A DNA stretch of 64,000 nucleotides from Porphyridium purpureum (Eukaryota; Rhodophyta; Bangiophyceae; Porphyridiales; Porphyridiaceae). Numbering within the stretch: the first letter of the stretch is position 1; each line of letters begins with the position of its first letter. Location: positions 868,001 through 932,000 of the forward strand of contig VRMN01000004.1 in the NCBI GenBank assembly GCA_008690995.1. Direction: 5' to 3'. Below the pieces are notes generated by a model. That model did no database searches and was not told the origin of the DNA. It saw nothing but the letters and a program-made list of their open reading frames with translations. The position numbers and the translations under genes are program-made. Below, piece by piece: positions 10,738-20,984 of this stretch.

Positions 10738-11748
10738 ATGGAAGTACCCCGGCCGCGCGCGGTGCTGCGCGGCCACACATCGGGCATAGGTGCAGCGGCG
10801 TTCATCGTGCGGCCATCGCAAGCTGAGCCACGAGACTCGGATTACCTCGTTCTCTCCGGCGATGTCACCGGGCGGGTCATGGGCTGGAATCCGGACACGC
10901 GCGAATGCGTGTACGACGCTCCTGCAGCCTTGAAGAGCGCAGCTTGTGATATTGTTCCACTCCAAGTTCAGGACGTGCGCGCCCTGCTGCGCGACAAAAC
11001 CGGCAGGCTGATCGTATGGCGCGAGACGGGCATGCTTGAATTGAGATGCGCCGTCGCGCCCGGGTTTGGCAAGGCGGGGTGGAATGGACACGACTTGGTG
11101 GCGCTAGTGGCAGGGGATAGTGCGAATCAGGTGCAGCTGCTTGATGTGCACAATGACTCGATAGTGAGCACGTTCAGCCACCCGGCCGGGAACCATTCCT
11201 CCGAGCTCGGTATGATAACTGCTGTAAGCTTTTGCGATCACAACAAAGACCTCCTGTGCGTGGCACACGAAAGCGGTGCACTATGCCTTTGGAGCGTTCG
11301 CGCACCTGCCACCTTCCAGCAGCTGGCGCAAGTGCAAGCGGGCAGCGACCCATTGCTCAGCTGCGTAACTTACCGAGACCGCTGCGCGACCGGCGGTGCG
11401 TCTGCGAATATTGGCGTGTACAACACAAGCAAGTTCACGCAAAGCGCGCGGATCGCGCTGCGCAGCAGCGGCGTCTCGCAACTTGCGTGGCGCCCAGACG
11501 GCAAGCTCCTGGCGGCTGGATGCTGGGATGGTCATGTGCGCATTTTCGACGGGCGCGTGCGCACCGAAGCATCGACGAGCGACGAGCAGGGCAGCCTCGC
11601 AGACCCATCGCTGCGCCGACTCGCCGTGCTCAAGTATCACACGCAGTCCACCACGTGCGTCGCCTTCTCTCCTGACTCGCGCAGCTTGCTCTCCGCCTCG
11701 CAAGACGCCAAAGTGGCGTTGTGGGCACTGTACCCACCTGCGTCATGA
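10738..11748 (+). CDS. WD40 protein, GNB1L/ASTRA-associated protein 1 (Asa1) homologue
   Basis: A 336-residue beta-propeller. It opens with RAVLRGHTSGIGAAAF and ends AFSPDSRSLLSASQDAKVALWALYP. The last two blades (AAGCWDGHVRIFDGR, then LAVLKYHTQSTTCVAF) follow the pattern of human GNB1L closely, as does the very short tail after the final blade. In animals and yeast this family works with the TTI1-TELO2-TTI2 (TTT) and ASTRA complexes that mature PIK-related kinases. That role is family knowledge, not shown here. Length matches the family (about 325-330). It is divergent from uL6 and has a compact 3' end. Confidence 0.8.
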   Translation: MEVPRPRAVLRGHTSGIGAAAFIVRPSQAEPRDSDYLVLSGDVTGRVMGWNPDTRECVYDAPAALKSAACDIVPLQVQDVRALLRDKTGRLIVWRETGMLELRCAVAPGFGKAGWNGHDLVALVAGDSANQVQLLDVHNDSIVSTFSHPAGNHSSELGMITAVSFCDHNKDLLCVAHESGALCLWSVRAPATFQQLAQVQAGSDPLLSCVTYRDRCATGGASANIGVYNTSKFTQSARIALRSSGVSQLAWRPDGKLLAAGCWDGHVRIFDGRVRTEASTSDEQGSLADPSLRRLAVLKYHTQSTTCVAFSPDSRSLLSASQDAKVALWALYPPAS

Positions 11749-12022
11749 GGGTGTACAGACAGATACGTGTACAATCTCTCACAAAAAATCATAAAACGGA
11801 GCCATTTGAGTATGCTTTTCAGCCGACCTGCGAGAGATGGCAGCGCTAGGGAAAATGTCAAGAAAGGGACAGAGCGTCTGGAAGACGAAGAGACGGTGAC
11901 GCAGAAAGCGAACGAGAGTCTTGCGTCCTGTGGTGGCGACATACGACGCGATTGTGGAGCACGGCACGCAGTGCGCGCCAGCAGTTGGAGGATCTCCGAT
12001 TGCCTTTGTTCGGCGGGTGCCG

Positions 12023-12775
12023 ATGGCGGGAAGAGGAAGGAACAGGATGATGAGGACAGACGTCCGGCGAAGGACAGGCACGATGTGGTGCTGGTGGACA
12101 GGCGTGATGGTGGTAGTGGCCTTGGTGGCATGGCGAGTGGACGCGAGAGCTTCGGAGGCAGCGAGTAAGCAGGATGATAAGATCAACTCTCGGGATATGA
12201 AGAAGCTGGTCTTTCGTGCGGGACAATACACGACGTCGCGGCGTGAGCCTGCGATTCCACAGCTGCGTTGCGTCGGCGGAACCGCGCAGGGCGATAAAGC
12301 CATGTATCCGAAACAAGTCACGTGCGTGAACGATCACGCAGATGAGCGCTTTGTGACGTGGACTTGTACCGCGAAGTCGCAGAACACTGACGTCTATTTC
12401 GGACAGGTTGTGGTGTCGTGCGAGGGCTACTCCTACCGGGATGACGAGTACGTGCTGGTGGGCAGCTGCGGACTCGAATACGAGCTCAACTACGTCACGA
12501 AAGATATGGAAGGCCCGAATGAGAATACCTTCAAGGGATTTTACCGCCTGCATAGCAAGCAAGTGCTGTCTGTCATGGGAGTCGTCCTCATCGCGTCCAT
12601 CACGCTGGTTGCCGCAGTGCTGGTATTGGGAACTTTCCAGACCAAGCGGCGGGAGCAGGAGCGTAGAAATGAGCGCAACATGCTGAACAGTGTTGAGGTC
12701 ATTCCTGGCGGTTCGGCGGGCTCCTCTTCTGCTTTCGGCGCGGGTCCGGTTCAAAAGACCTACGGGTCCGTGTAG
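12023..12775 (+). CDS. SARAF-like store-operated calcium entry regulator (TMEM66 family)
   Basis: About 250 residues from the ATG at 12023; the open frame extends upstream without an ATG. A signal or anchor sequence (WCWWTGVMVVVALVAW) is followed by the SARAF lumenal block: YTTSRREPAIPQLRCVGG, then PKQVTCVND, FVTWTCTAK, FGQVVVSCEGY and YVLVGSCGLEYELNY, with the conserved cysteines. One transmembrane helix (VMGVVLIASITLVAAVLVLG) follows near residue 195, then a basic, Ser/Gly-rich cytosolic tail. In animals SARAF is an ER membrane protein that damps STIM-Orai calcium entry. Finding the lumenal domain with a TM segment in an alga is notable because its animal partners may be absent. Family call is firm; function is not. 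Confidence 0.88.
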   Translation: MAGRGRNRMMRTDVRRRTGTMWCWWTGVMVVVALVAWRVDARASEAASKQDDKINSRDMKKLVFRAGQYTTSRREPAIPQLRCVGGTAQGDKAMYPKQVTCVNDHADERFVTWTCTAKSQNTDVYFGQVVVSCEGYSYRDDEYVLVGSCGLEYELNYVTKDMEGPNENTFKGFYRLHSKQVLSVMGVVLIASITLVAAVLVLGTFQTKRREQERRNERNMLNSVEVIPGGSAGSSSAFGAGPVQKTYGSV

Positions 12776-12937
12776 GCTCAGTAGGACTTAGTGGCTGCCA
12801 CACTTTACTTTCTCACGCTTAAAGCTTAACTCGAGGTCCACTTCGTCAGAAAGATTGATTTTGGGGCCCTCAGGTATCGCAGTTTAGAATTTAGACAGTA
12901 AGATTTTTTAGTCCTTCTCTCTTCGTTCTTGTCCATC

Positions 12938-14032
12938 ATGGCGTTCATTTCGATCACCGCGCCAGATCTGTGGCCCAGGCAGAGGCGTTGCCGCCATGCG
13001 CAGACCTATGCATGCCTTACTCCTCCTAACGGCGCAGGCGAACAAGAATCGGCTCCGCGTCGCGCCTTTTTATTTGGTCTTGGGTACGTGAATCAGCACC
13101 TGATGAGGGCGCTCCATGCTGATGCGAGCTTTGCATCGGTGTTTGGCACATGCCGAGACGAGACCAAAGCACGGCAGTTGAGCGAAGCTAGTGCGGGTAC
13201 GTATACCAAGGTCTTTGTGTTTGATTCGTCGAGTCAGGAGACGCAAGCTGCGCGCGACCTCGAACTGGACGCTATTGTGCGCGACGCTGATCTCATTGTG
13301 AGTGCCGTGCCGCCGCTCCTAGATGGTCTGGACGTGGATCCAGTAATCTCGCGGTACCGAGATGCCATTTTTGATTGCGCGTGTCGGTCGCCGTCGAAGC
13401 GCAAGTGTGTGGTGTACTTGTCCAGTACATCAGTGTATGGTGATCATGACGGCGCTTGGGTTGATGAGAGCAGTGAAACCCGACCGATCAGCAGAAAGGC
13501 AAAGCGTCGCCTTGCTGCTGAAGCGATGTGGATGTCAGAAGCAGCCAAGCTTGGTTCAGCTGGATGTTCGGTCTTCATTCTGCGTTTAGCAGGCATCTAC
13601 GGCCCTGGGAGAAACATCATCGCATCAATCTTAAGTGGCAGGACGTTCGGCACTTCCGAAGGGTCTCAGGACAAGCCGGTCTCCCGCATTCACGTCGACG
13701 ATATCGTGCAGAGCGTTTTGCGCATCTCAACAGCTCCAATGAACTCTCATGACGGCAGCACTGTTGCAACGATCATCAACGTGGCAGACGACGAGCCTGC
13801 AACAACGGCCTCGGTCCGCGCGTACGCAGCGAATCTGTTGCAAAGTGCTGGTTTTGAAGTCGGAACGGACTCGAAAAGTGCGTGGACTTCAACAAGAGAC
13901 GCGACACGTGAAAGCAAGCGAGTCCTGAACTCGCGTCTCTGCTCAGACTACAGTGTGAAACTCAAGTATGCCACCTTCCGCGAAGGACTCGCGCACGTGG
14001 TGCAAAACATGCAGCGAGCCGATCCCAGCTGA
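12938..14032 (+). CDS. NAD(P)-dependent epimerase/dehydratase-like SDR protein, possibly plastid-targeted
   Basis: About 364 residues from the ATG at 12938. After a 35-40-residue leader with transit-like features comes AFLFGLGYVNQHL, a glycine-rich Rossmann start in an atypical form. It is followed by DADLIVSAVPP, VVYLSSTSVYGDHDGAWVDE and LRLAGIYGPGRN, which are extended-SDR hallmarks. The VYG segment holds a Tyr, but the canonical YxxxK pair is not obvious (next positions read KAKRRLAAEA). That places it near the YeeZ/atypical SDR group, in which catalysis is often doubtful. Substrate unknown. Confidence 0.75.
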   Translation: MAFISITAPDLWPRQRRCRHAQTYACLTPPNGAGEQESAPRRAFLFGLGYVNQHLMRALHADASFASVFGTCRDETKARQLSEASAGTYTKVFVFDSSSQETQAARDLELDAIVRDADLIVSAVPPLLDGLDVDPVISRYRDAIFDCACRSPSKRKCVVYLSSTSVYGDHDGAWVDESSETRPISRKAKRRLAAEAMWMSEAAKLGSAGCSVFILRLAGIYGPGRNIIASILSGRTFGTSEGSQDKPVSRIHVDDIVQSVLRISTAPMNSHDGSTVATIINVADDEPATTASVRAYAANLLQSAGFEVGTDSKSAWTSTRDATRESKRVLNSRLCSDYSVKLKYATFREGLAHVVQNMQRADPS

Positions 14033-14344
14033 GGTACTGTGTGAAACTGTACCTGTGTCAATGGTGATTCGGATGGAAGTCATGCGTGTGCCGTGTCGGA
14101 CACGACGAATTGGATGCCAACATGATGTTCCAACTCGTGACATTTGGTTGACTTCGTTCGTGTCCGCCGACACGGATGTGAGATTTCTGCACGCCCAAGC
14201 TTTGTTGGGCGGTGACGCAATACTTTCGAGGGGGTAGTCCGTGACTTTCCAGTATTTAAGCTGGAAGGATAGCTGCGGAATCAGACGACAGGGATGCTGT
14301 CGCTTGAAGCATGCGTTTGGCCGTGTGGGAGTCTGGCGGCCGAG

Positions 14345-14345
<1 letters not shown>

Positions 14346-14375
<30 letters not shown>
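14346..14375 (+). repeat. (GCT)10 trinucleotide microsatellite
   Basis: Ten uninterrupted GCT units lie about 100 bp upstream of the ATG of the DUF427 gene, in its probable 5' UTR or promoter. In the open upstream frame it would read as polyalanine, but I see no support for that frame being translated. Confidence 0.9.
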
Positions 14376-14376
<1 letters not shown>

Positions 14377-14473
14377 ACTTTTCATCTCTCCCTTCGGCCG
14401 TCTCGCTGTGTTGCGCGCTGACTACTGAGGTTAGGAGCCAGCTGCTGGAAACTGAACATCAAGGGCAGCAACC

Positions 14474-14956
14474 ATGGCCAGATTATTTTCTGCAAAGAGA
14501 AAAATGGCAATGCGTGCCGAATGGAACGAGGTTATTCTGGCCGAGTCGCGCGAATGTATCCACTACAATGGGATTGTCTATTTCCCGGGCGACTCACTGA
14601 AAATGGAATGCTTCCGAGCGAGCGACTTTTTCGAAACAGTGCCAAAGTTGGGAAAGCGACAGTACTACCACCTTGAAGTGAACGGCAAGCTTCACACAAA
14701 CGCAGCATTCTACCACGCTGCGCCGATTGCCAAGGACGCGAAGAAAGTGCAGTGCTATGTTGGGTTTTGGAAGGGAGTTCCTGTGACGCCGTTAGACAGC
14801 AGCGCCGAAGGCGCATTGTTTGACTTGGTACTTGAAAGCAGTGATGACGGCGTTCGCTCGCCGAGAATCATGCGAACCAAAGGCAGCGCGCGCCTCATCT
14901 TCGACTTTGATAGCGAAGACTCCGTGCCCTCGCCAACTTTAAACGTGGCAGGTTAA
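14474..14956 (+). CDS. DUF427 family protein
   Basis: A 160-residue protein. The DUF427 pattern is clear: WNEVILAESRECIHYNG, then VYFPGDSLKMECFR, YYHLEVNGK, NAAFYHAAP and CYVGFWKGVPV. DUF427 proteins are small beta-rich proteins in bacteria, fungi and algae with no established reaction. A C-terminal extension of about 45 residues, acidic and Ser-rich, goes beyond the usual domain. The start has good context (aaccATGg). No operon-like link to neighbours. Confidence 0.85.
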   Translation: MARLFSAKRKMAMRAEWNEVILAESRECIHYNGIVYFPGDSLKMECFRASDFFETVPKLGKRQYYHLEVNGKLHTNAAFYHAAPIAKDAKKVQCYVGFWKGVPVTPLDSSAEGALFDLVLESSDDGVRSPRIMRTKGSARLIFDFDSEDSVPSPTLNVAG

Positions 14957-15248
14957 ACATCACCAGTTAATTAAAACGTAACCCTATACATAACTGAGCA
15001 CTCGAGTTAGACCAAGGGTTTGCGTTTAGAGGTGCACGTCCTATCAACTGAACACCCTCGAGACGCCGTCGTTGAGTTTATGTTAAATTAGCGCGCTTTC
15101 ATACAAGACATTCAGGGTTTTCATTTTCTTGTCTCGTTCCTTTGGTGACGGCGCGCGGGAAGGAGTTAAAGACGAAAGCGTGGATGAAGGGGAGAAGAAC
15201 AAAGGTCGTGCAAAGTTGTTGGTGCGGAACACGCTAGAAAACATCACC

Positions 15249-15581
15249 ATGAAGTACGTAGCCGCGTATCTGTTGTGCGCGCTCGGCGGTAAGGCGTCAC
15301 CCTCAGCGGAGGATGTGTCCGCGGTGCTCAAGTCCGTCGGTGCGGACGTGGACAAGGAGGCGCTCGACAGACTAATTACGCAGATGGAGGGCAAGAGCGT
15401 CGAGGCGGCGCTCGCGGAAGGGTCGTCAAAGTTCGCGGCAGTGCCATCGGGAGGCGGAGCGGCGCCAGCTGGAGGCGCAGCAGCAGCGCCTGCTGCTGCG
15501 GCAGAAGCCCCGGCCGCCGCGGCAGCGCCAGCTGTCGAAGAAGAAGAAGAGGAAGCGGCCGACTTTGATCTGTTCGATTAA
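15249..15581 (+). CDS. RPLP2: 60S acidic ribosomal protein P2
   Basis: 110 residues from the ATG at 15249 (caccATGa); the open frame upstream is 5' UTR. The N-terminus MKYVAAYLLCALGG and the helical dimerisation domain match P2, not P1. A Gly/Ala-rich hinge (AAPAGGAAAAPAAAAEAP) leads to an acidic tail ending EEEEEEAADFDLFD. P2 forms the ribosomal stalk with P0 and P1 and recruits elongation factors through the tail. The final block keeps the terminal LFD but has DFDLFD where most eukaryotes have GFGLFD. Convergent with the thylakoid-lumen gene on the other strand. Confidence 0.95.
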   Translation: MKYVAAYLLCALGGKASPSAEDVSAVLKSVGADVDKEALDRLITQMEGKSVEAALAEGSSKFAAVPSGGGAAPAGGAAAAPAAAAEAPAAAAAPAVEEEEEEAADFDLFD

Positions 15582-15816
15582 AACATGTCCTTTTTCAGGT
15601 TGCAAGTTCGGACGAAAGTCTTTTTTGTTAACAATCCTGCGGAGTGCAAGTGCCAAGGAGCTGCGAGATTTGGATCTTAGCCGCAATCCGCGATTCGATA
15701 ATGCGAGGGCGACGCAAACGTGCGGAAAAGGGTTGAAGCGTGAATCCTACAAACCTTGTTGGAGTGTCGCGTACAATGCTCGAGGCTTGCGCTCGTGCGG
15801 CGGCTTCTCCTTGCGT

Positions 15817-16392
15817 TCAAATGCTCGGTAGAATCGACTTGGCCTGCACACCAGCACAGTAGTACACCAGCTTTTGCAGCGCGTCGGCAAGCGCCGTTTC
15901 CGCCTCTGCCTGAGCACCTGCGGCCGACGCTTGACGTGCCTGGGTGATTGCGTCCACGATCAGCCCATTGAGTTGCTTGAGCCGATAAGTGCGTTCCGAA
16001 ATCGCACTGTCCGAGTAAATCCCGGGCAAAATGTCCATGCCCTTTTGTGCCCGCACCACGACTTTGCCTTCGAGGATTTGAGCCGCGTCCGCTGTCTTGC
16101 CCTGCTTCAGCAGCTCGCGCGCTTCCAGAAGCGCATCACGCAACGCCTCGATGCGTGGCAAGTACCGATCGCGTGCCTCACGGACCTGCGCAGGATTTCG
16201 ATCTGCTCGTGCAGCCTGCGGAGCCGTCAAGGCCAATGCAGCGACCATCATGCCACTCAAGAGGTCGCGTCTTGTGGTTGAACGAGCCTCCAATCCGGGC
16301 CCAGATCCAGATCCGCTCTGGCACATCCTCACCATGCAGGGAGACCTTGTGGCAACGCCCGCCGGCCTGACCGGCAATCCAGCAAACGCCAT
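15817..16392 (-). CDS. Thylakoid-lumen helical protein with Tat-type signal (PsbQ-like candidate)
   Basis: A 191-residue protein with bipartite targeting. A basic transit-like region (1-38) is followed by a twin-arginine signal, TTRRDLLSGMMVAALALTA, and an Ala-x-Ala cleavage site (ARA) near residue 63. The mature part of about 128 residues is Ala/Gln/Leu-rich and predicted helical, as in a four-helix bundle. This is the architecture of lumenal PSII extrinsic proteins such as red algal PsbQ', although sequence alone does not prove orthology; it could be another lumenal helical protein. Lumen location is strongly suggested. Transcribed in the same direction as GlyRS upstream, with 281 bp between. 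Confidence 0.6.
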   Translation of the reverse strand: MAFAGLPVRPAGVATRSPCMVRMCQSGSGSGPGLEARSTTRRDLLSGMMVAALALTAPQAARADRNPAQVREARDRYLPRIEALRDALLEARELLKQGKTADAAQILEGKVVVRAQKGMDILPGIYSDSAISERTYRLKQLNGLIVDAITQARQASAAGAQAEAETALADALQKLVYYCAGVQAKSILPSI

Positions 16393-16673
16393 ACCAATAC
16401 ACGGACGGAAACCTGACCGATCGAGGAGAGAAAGAAGGCCTTGTCACGCTTGGCAGAGGTTTCCGCGAAACTGTGTTCAATCAATGGACTCAAAAATGCA
16501 GATGGCACGCACAGATGGTTATCGTTGGCGACAGACTTGCGGTCTGCCTTGATGCACGCCCTCCACCCAATCTCGCATGGAGATTTTGGCGATGCAATGT
16601 CGCATGATAATGCAATGCAGCATTCCAGTGAAATGAATAAAGTACAGTTTATCAGCTGTACTTGGTCTGAGGG

Positions 16674-19600
16674 TTAGAACCCGCTGAGCTCGGTGAAGTC
16701 CATGATGTGCTTCGACAGCAGGCTGATGTTGGCACACAGCTGGAGCCGGTTCTGTCTCAGCGCCTCGTCTTCTGCCATCACAAACACTTGCTCGAAGAAC
16801 GCATCTAGTTCCGGCTTCATTTCATGCAACAGCGCGATGAGCGTCGGGACAGTGGCGCCGCCGTCCTCGGCGACTTTTCCGCTCGCTCGCTTGTACATCG
16901 CAAACAAAGCAGCCTCCACTTCGTTTTCCATCAGCGCCTCGTCAATAGGTCCTGGCACTCCTCGCTCCAGCAGGTCCGCAGCCTTTGATTTTGCAAGGCG
17001 ACACGGTCGACCATACGCTTCGAGCGCGCTCGCAAACCGTTCCGAGTCGGCGCACTGACTGAGCTCTTCCAAACGCACGCAGGCGCGGTACGGATTGGCA
17101 CCATTTTCAGCAAGAACTGCGCGCACAAGATCGTACCGCTCACCAGACTCAATGAGCCACACTTCTTGGCGTCGAGACACGAATGCCACAAGCGCGGCCA
17201 TGTCGCTCTCCTTAACGTCGATCGGCTGGAGCGACGCAGTCTGCATAAACGCCGAGCGCAAGTCGAGCTCCAATTTCGAAGATACCAGGATTTGAATAAG
17301 GCCCATGGCAGTGCGACGCAGACCAAAAGGATCCGCGTTTGCCTTGGGTGCCAGCCCCACACCGAACAGGCCGACCAAGGAATCGACACGGTCCGCGAGG
17401 GCTACTAGGGCACCTGCAGAAGTGCTTGGAACTGCATCACCTGCCTGTCGCGGGAGTACGCTTTCAAACACAGCCTTGGCACACGCCTCAGACCTGCCTT
17501 CTTTAAGCGCGTAGTGCTCGCCCATCTGGCCCGCAAGGTCTGTGAATTCCACCACCAGTTGCGTGGCCAAATCAGCCTTGCAAATGGACGCCGCCTCACG
17601 CGCGGTCTCTAGATCTGTGGCTGAATACCCCAACTCTTTTCCAAGCAAGGGGACAAGCCTTTCCACGCGCCGCGTTTTGTCTAGCATGCTACCCAACTGT
17701 TCTTGGAACGTGATGCTACTCAGAGAAGGAAGAAATTCGTCTAAGGTACGCTCACAGTCGTTATCGTAGAAAAACACTGCATCTTCAAAGCGCGCGCGAA
17801 TGACAGATTCGTTGCCACCACGCACCACACTTGGATTCACTTTGCCGTTCGCCACGGTCAAAAACACATTCTTGAGTGTGCCTGATCCGTTCTTTTCCAA
17901 AATGGGAAAGTATCGCTGATGCTTCTTCATTACCGTGACAAGCACTTCACGGGGCAGCCGCAGGAATGAATCATCAAAGCTCCCTACAATGACAGACGGG
18001 GCTTCCACAAGGTTCGTCACCTCAAATAAGAGCGAACTCTCATCTTCTTCGAGCCACGCGTCCGGAATCACGCCGTCATGAAGCGCGGCCGCGTCTTTCA
18101 AGGCCTTTCGGACGAAGGACATTCGTTCCACAGCGTTTCCAATGATAAACTGGTCTTTCAGGAGTTGGAGGTAAGCCGATGCACTGTCCACCTCAAACCG
18201 CTCCGCCGGCCCGCCACCGGGCCAGCGTGTATTTCTGAGCCCAAAAGACTGGCGACCGCTCGTCACATCCGCGAATTTGAAAGGCACAATTTGCTCGCCA
18301 AACACAGCGCACAGCCAGCGAATCGGACGCGAGAACTGAACACCGGAGAAATTCCACTTCATGGCGCGCGTGAAGGAGATTTTGCCCAAAACCGAAGGCA
18401 ACAGTGTCTGCAAAATCTCGCCCGTGGGTAAGCCGTCATCCTTGACTTGGACGTACAAGTAGTCATCGTCGCGCAGCACTGCCTGCTCAATGCCTACGCC
18501 GTTTGAACGGCAAAAGCCTAGCGCGGCCTTTGTTGGGTTACCTTCCGCGTCGTACGCCGCCTTCTTTGGCGGACCGCGCACGTCGCGCGTTTGGTCGCTT
18601 TGCTTTTCCTCGAGTGCCTGCACGAGTGCGTACACTCGTCGGGGAGTGCCTGAGACCTCAATGTCCTCAAAATGCAGACGGCTCTCCTCTAGCGCAACAG
18701 CAAGATTGGATTTGAGTTCCTCGCACGCCACCGCCACGTCCGCGGCGGGAAGCTCTTCCACGCCAATTTCCAGGACAAAATGACGTGTGCGTCCCTCGAC
18801 CGCCTGCTTCCACTGGGTTGGCACCGATGGGGATGCAGCGGTTTTCAACGAGTCTTCATAGGCCTTGGGTGCGTTTCCCAGTGGAAACTCGAGCTCAGTA
18901 CGACGGTCGACCCACAGCACCGCAACTTCGCGTGCGAGCGCACGCATCTGCTTAAAGTAGCGCGCGCGCTCCGTCACACCAATGGCGCCACGCGCGTCCA
19001 AAATGTTGAATGTGTGGCTTGTCTTTAGCACATAATTATACGCCGGTATCGGCAGGCGCGCCTCGATCATTTTCTTCGCTTCACCCGCGTACGCATCGAA
19101 CAAACTTCGGTTGGTGTCAATATCGGCCTCGTCCAAATTATATTTGCTCATCTCGATCTCGTTTTCCATGAAAATTTCGCCGTACGTGATGCCGGGCGCG
19201 TACACGATATCCTTAAAATGTCGCTTCCCCTGGAGCGCCATGATGATGCGTTCGAGGCCGTACGTGATCTCGACCGGAATCGCAGACATGGAGAAACCGC
19301 CTGCTTGCTGGAAGTATGTGAACTGGGTAACTTCCATGCCATCCATCCACACCTCCCAGCCGAGTCCCCACGCGCCCAGCGCGGGTGACTCCCAATTGTC
19401 CTCGACAAAGCGGAAATCGTGCGCGCTGGTGTCGATCCCCAGTGCGCGATACGAACCAAGCAGCAACTCTTGCACATTATCGGGCGAAGGCTTGAGAATG
19501 ACCTGAAATTGAGTATGACGTTGCACGCGATTTGGATTTTCGCCGTATCTCGAGTCATCCGGGCGGACCGACGGCTCATCGTATGCGACGAACCATGGCT

Positions 19601-19979
19601 CTGGGCCTAGCACACGCAAATAAGTAGCCGGATTCATTGTGCCTGCGCCCACCTCGGTATTGTACGGCTGCCAGATCAAGCAATTCTGCTCAGCCCAGTA
19701 CCTTTGCAGCCGCAGGATTGCGTCCTGAAATGTGACGACCTCGTCCACCGTCTCGACGCTCGGCGTCGCCGGTGCCACGCTGGGCGCTGACTCTGCATGC
19801 TCGACGCTCATCATCCTCAACGCGCATCCACGCATCGCACGCACGTTTGCTCTACCCGCATCGCAGCACACACGCGTCGGCCCCACGCGCGATGCAGACG
19901 CAGCCGACGACACAAACAGCGGCCGCATGGCCGCGAAGCACAGGAGGTGTTGCTTGTGATGCTCATACCGTAACGCCAT
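16674..19979 (-). CDS. Organellar glycyl-tRNA synthetase, fused alpha-beta (bacterial GlyQS type)
   Basis: About 1,101 residues from the ATG at 19979. The open frame extends further upstream over a GA-rich probable 5' UTR; an alternative ATG is at 19928. Residues about 1-75 are Ser/Arg/Ala-rich and look like an organelle targeting sequence. The alpha-subunit catalytic domain starts at [13 protein letters not shown] and includes [19 protein letters not shown] and [14 protein letters not shown]. The beta subunit begins at [16 protein letters not shown] near residue 400 and runs to the C-terminal anticodon-binding region. In plants the fused enzyme (EDD1) charges glycine tRNA in plastids and mitochondria. 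It is head-to-head with an RsmD-type rRNA methyltransferase across about 1 kb. Confidence 0.93.
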   Translation of the reverse strand: MALRYEHHKQHLLCFAAMRPLFVSSAASASRVGPTRVCCDAGRANVRAMRGCALRMMSVEHAESAPSVAPATPSVETVDEVVTFQDAILRLQRYWAEQNCLIWQPYNTEVGAGTMNPATYLRVLGPEPWFVAYDEPSVRPDDSRYGENPNRVQRHTQFQVILKPSPDNVQELLLGSYRALGIDTSAHDFRFVEDNWESPALGAWGLGWEVWMDGMEVTQFTYFQQAGGFSMSAIPVEITYGLERIIMALQGKRHFKDIVYAPGITYGEIFMENEIEMSKYNLDEADIDTNRSLFDAYAGEAKKMIEARLPIPAYNYVLKTSHTFNILDARGAIGVTERARYFKQMRALAREVAVLWVDRRTELEFPLGNAPKAYEDSLKTAASPSVPTQWKQAVEGRTRHFVLEIGVEELPAADVAVACEELKSNLAVALEESRLHFEDIEVSGTPRRVYALVQALEEKQSDQTRDVRGPPKKAAYDAEGNPTKAALGFCRSNGVGIEQAVLRDDDYLYVQVKDDGLPTGEILQTLLPSVLGKISFTRAMKWNFSGVQFSRPIRWLCAVFGEQIVPFKFADVTSGRQSFGLRNTRWPGGGPAERFEVDSASAYLQLLKDQFIIGNAVERMSFVRKALKDAAALHDGVIPDAWLEEDESSLLFEVTNLVEAPSVIVGSFDDSFLRLPREVLVTVMKKHQRYFPILEKNGSGTLKNVFLTVANGKVNPSVVRGGNESVIRARFEDAVFFYDNDCERTLDEFLPSLSSITFQEQLGSMLDKTRRVERLVPLLGKELGYSATDLETAREAASICKADLATQLVVEFTDLAGQMGEHYALKEGRSEACAKAVFESVLPRQAGDAVPSTSAGALVALADRVDSLVGLFGVGLAPKANADPFGLRRTAMGLIQILVSSKLELDLRSAFMQTASLQPIDVKESDMAALVAFVSRRQEVWLIESGERYDLVRAVLAENGANPYRACVRLEELSQCADSERFASALEAYGRPCRLAKSKAADLLERGVPGPIDEALMENEVEAALFAMYKRASGKVAEDGGATVPTLIALLHEMKPELDAFFEQVFVMAEDEALRQNRLQLCANISLLSKHIMDFTELSGF

Positions 19980-20984
19980 CTTCAGCTCGCGCGCGCCACA
20001 GCGCTGTGCACCACGCCACGATCTCAGTGCCCCGCCTTCGGCTCTCCGGCGTTCCACACCCGCTTCCAGCAGCGTTTCCGTCTCTTCCTTCCCTCTGTCT
20101 CTCTCTCTCCTCTCTCTCCATCCACCGTCCATCACATACCATCCGGCAGCTCAACTCAATTGTCCCGCAACGCGCCGACGAGATCGAGGGAAACCGGCAC
20201 TGTACCTCTGTCCACTGCGCCCCAAAATGAACTGTACCTTATGACTTTACGTAAACGCGCGTTCACTGTACCTTATGCGTTTGCTACAGGGTTTTCACTG
20301 TACTTCGACAATGCACGTCGCTGTACTCCGTCTGGAGTGGTGTACTGTAAACGAGCGATCCACAATGACCCATCGACGGAAGGACGGAAGGGCAGACGAT
20401 GGACTCTGCGCTTGGAAAGCAGTGAGACAAAGACGAAGACGAAGACGACGATCAGGTGGGTTGTATGAAAATCGTGCCGTGCCGCGCCGTGGCGATGTGA
20501 GCCGCTATCTAAAAGCAACTCGGCATCTCGCACCAATGCGAAACGTCGACCGTTTCCAACTGGCCCTGCCGAGCATTCACAATCGACGGCCGACCGAAAT
20601 GGCGTCGCTCGGCGTCGAGCGAACACCATGTGCGGGTTCCGCATGTGTGGCAGTGCGCACATGGCTTGCAGGCTCCGGCCGCTGACCGACAGGGGGCAGC
20701 CAATCGGCACAGGCTTCTCATCGGGAACCAGATGTGCCGATGAACCGGTAAGCCGATACGCCGTTTGGGAATGTCGTTCACATCGTGCCGACGGCGGGAC
20801 GCAGGCGGGGTGGGAACGCGAAAGTGTCGCGGGAGAACGGCGAAGCAGGGGGAGACAGCGGCGTGGTGAGGAGAAGTGCTGGAGTGACGAGTGGCGGGTG
20901 GACGCCGCAGCGCGAAGAGACGTGCTGCCGCGAATACAAGCTGGACAGGGCGTGTCTGAATGCGGATAGAGAAGGGTTGGACGG
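19980..20984. promoter_or_regulatory. Divergent intergenic region with repeated CACTGTAC motifs
   Basis: This 1-kb stretch separates GlyRS (minus) from the rRNA methyltransferase (plus). It contains CACTGTACC at 20198 and 20264, ACTGTACCTT at 20231 and CACTGTACT at 20296, four related sites within about 110 bp. The sequence next to GlyRS is CT-rich on this strand (GA-rich on the sense strand). No gene is supported here; overlapping open frames show only compositional bias. Confidence 0.45.

Noticed and set aside
11858-12754. Minus-strand 298-codon open frame opposite SARAF
   Set aside because: Shadow frame rich in Arg/His/Pro; the SARAF frame on the other strand is certain.
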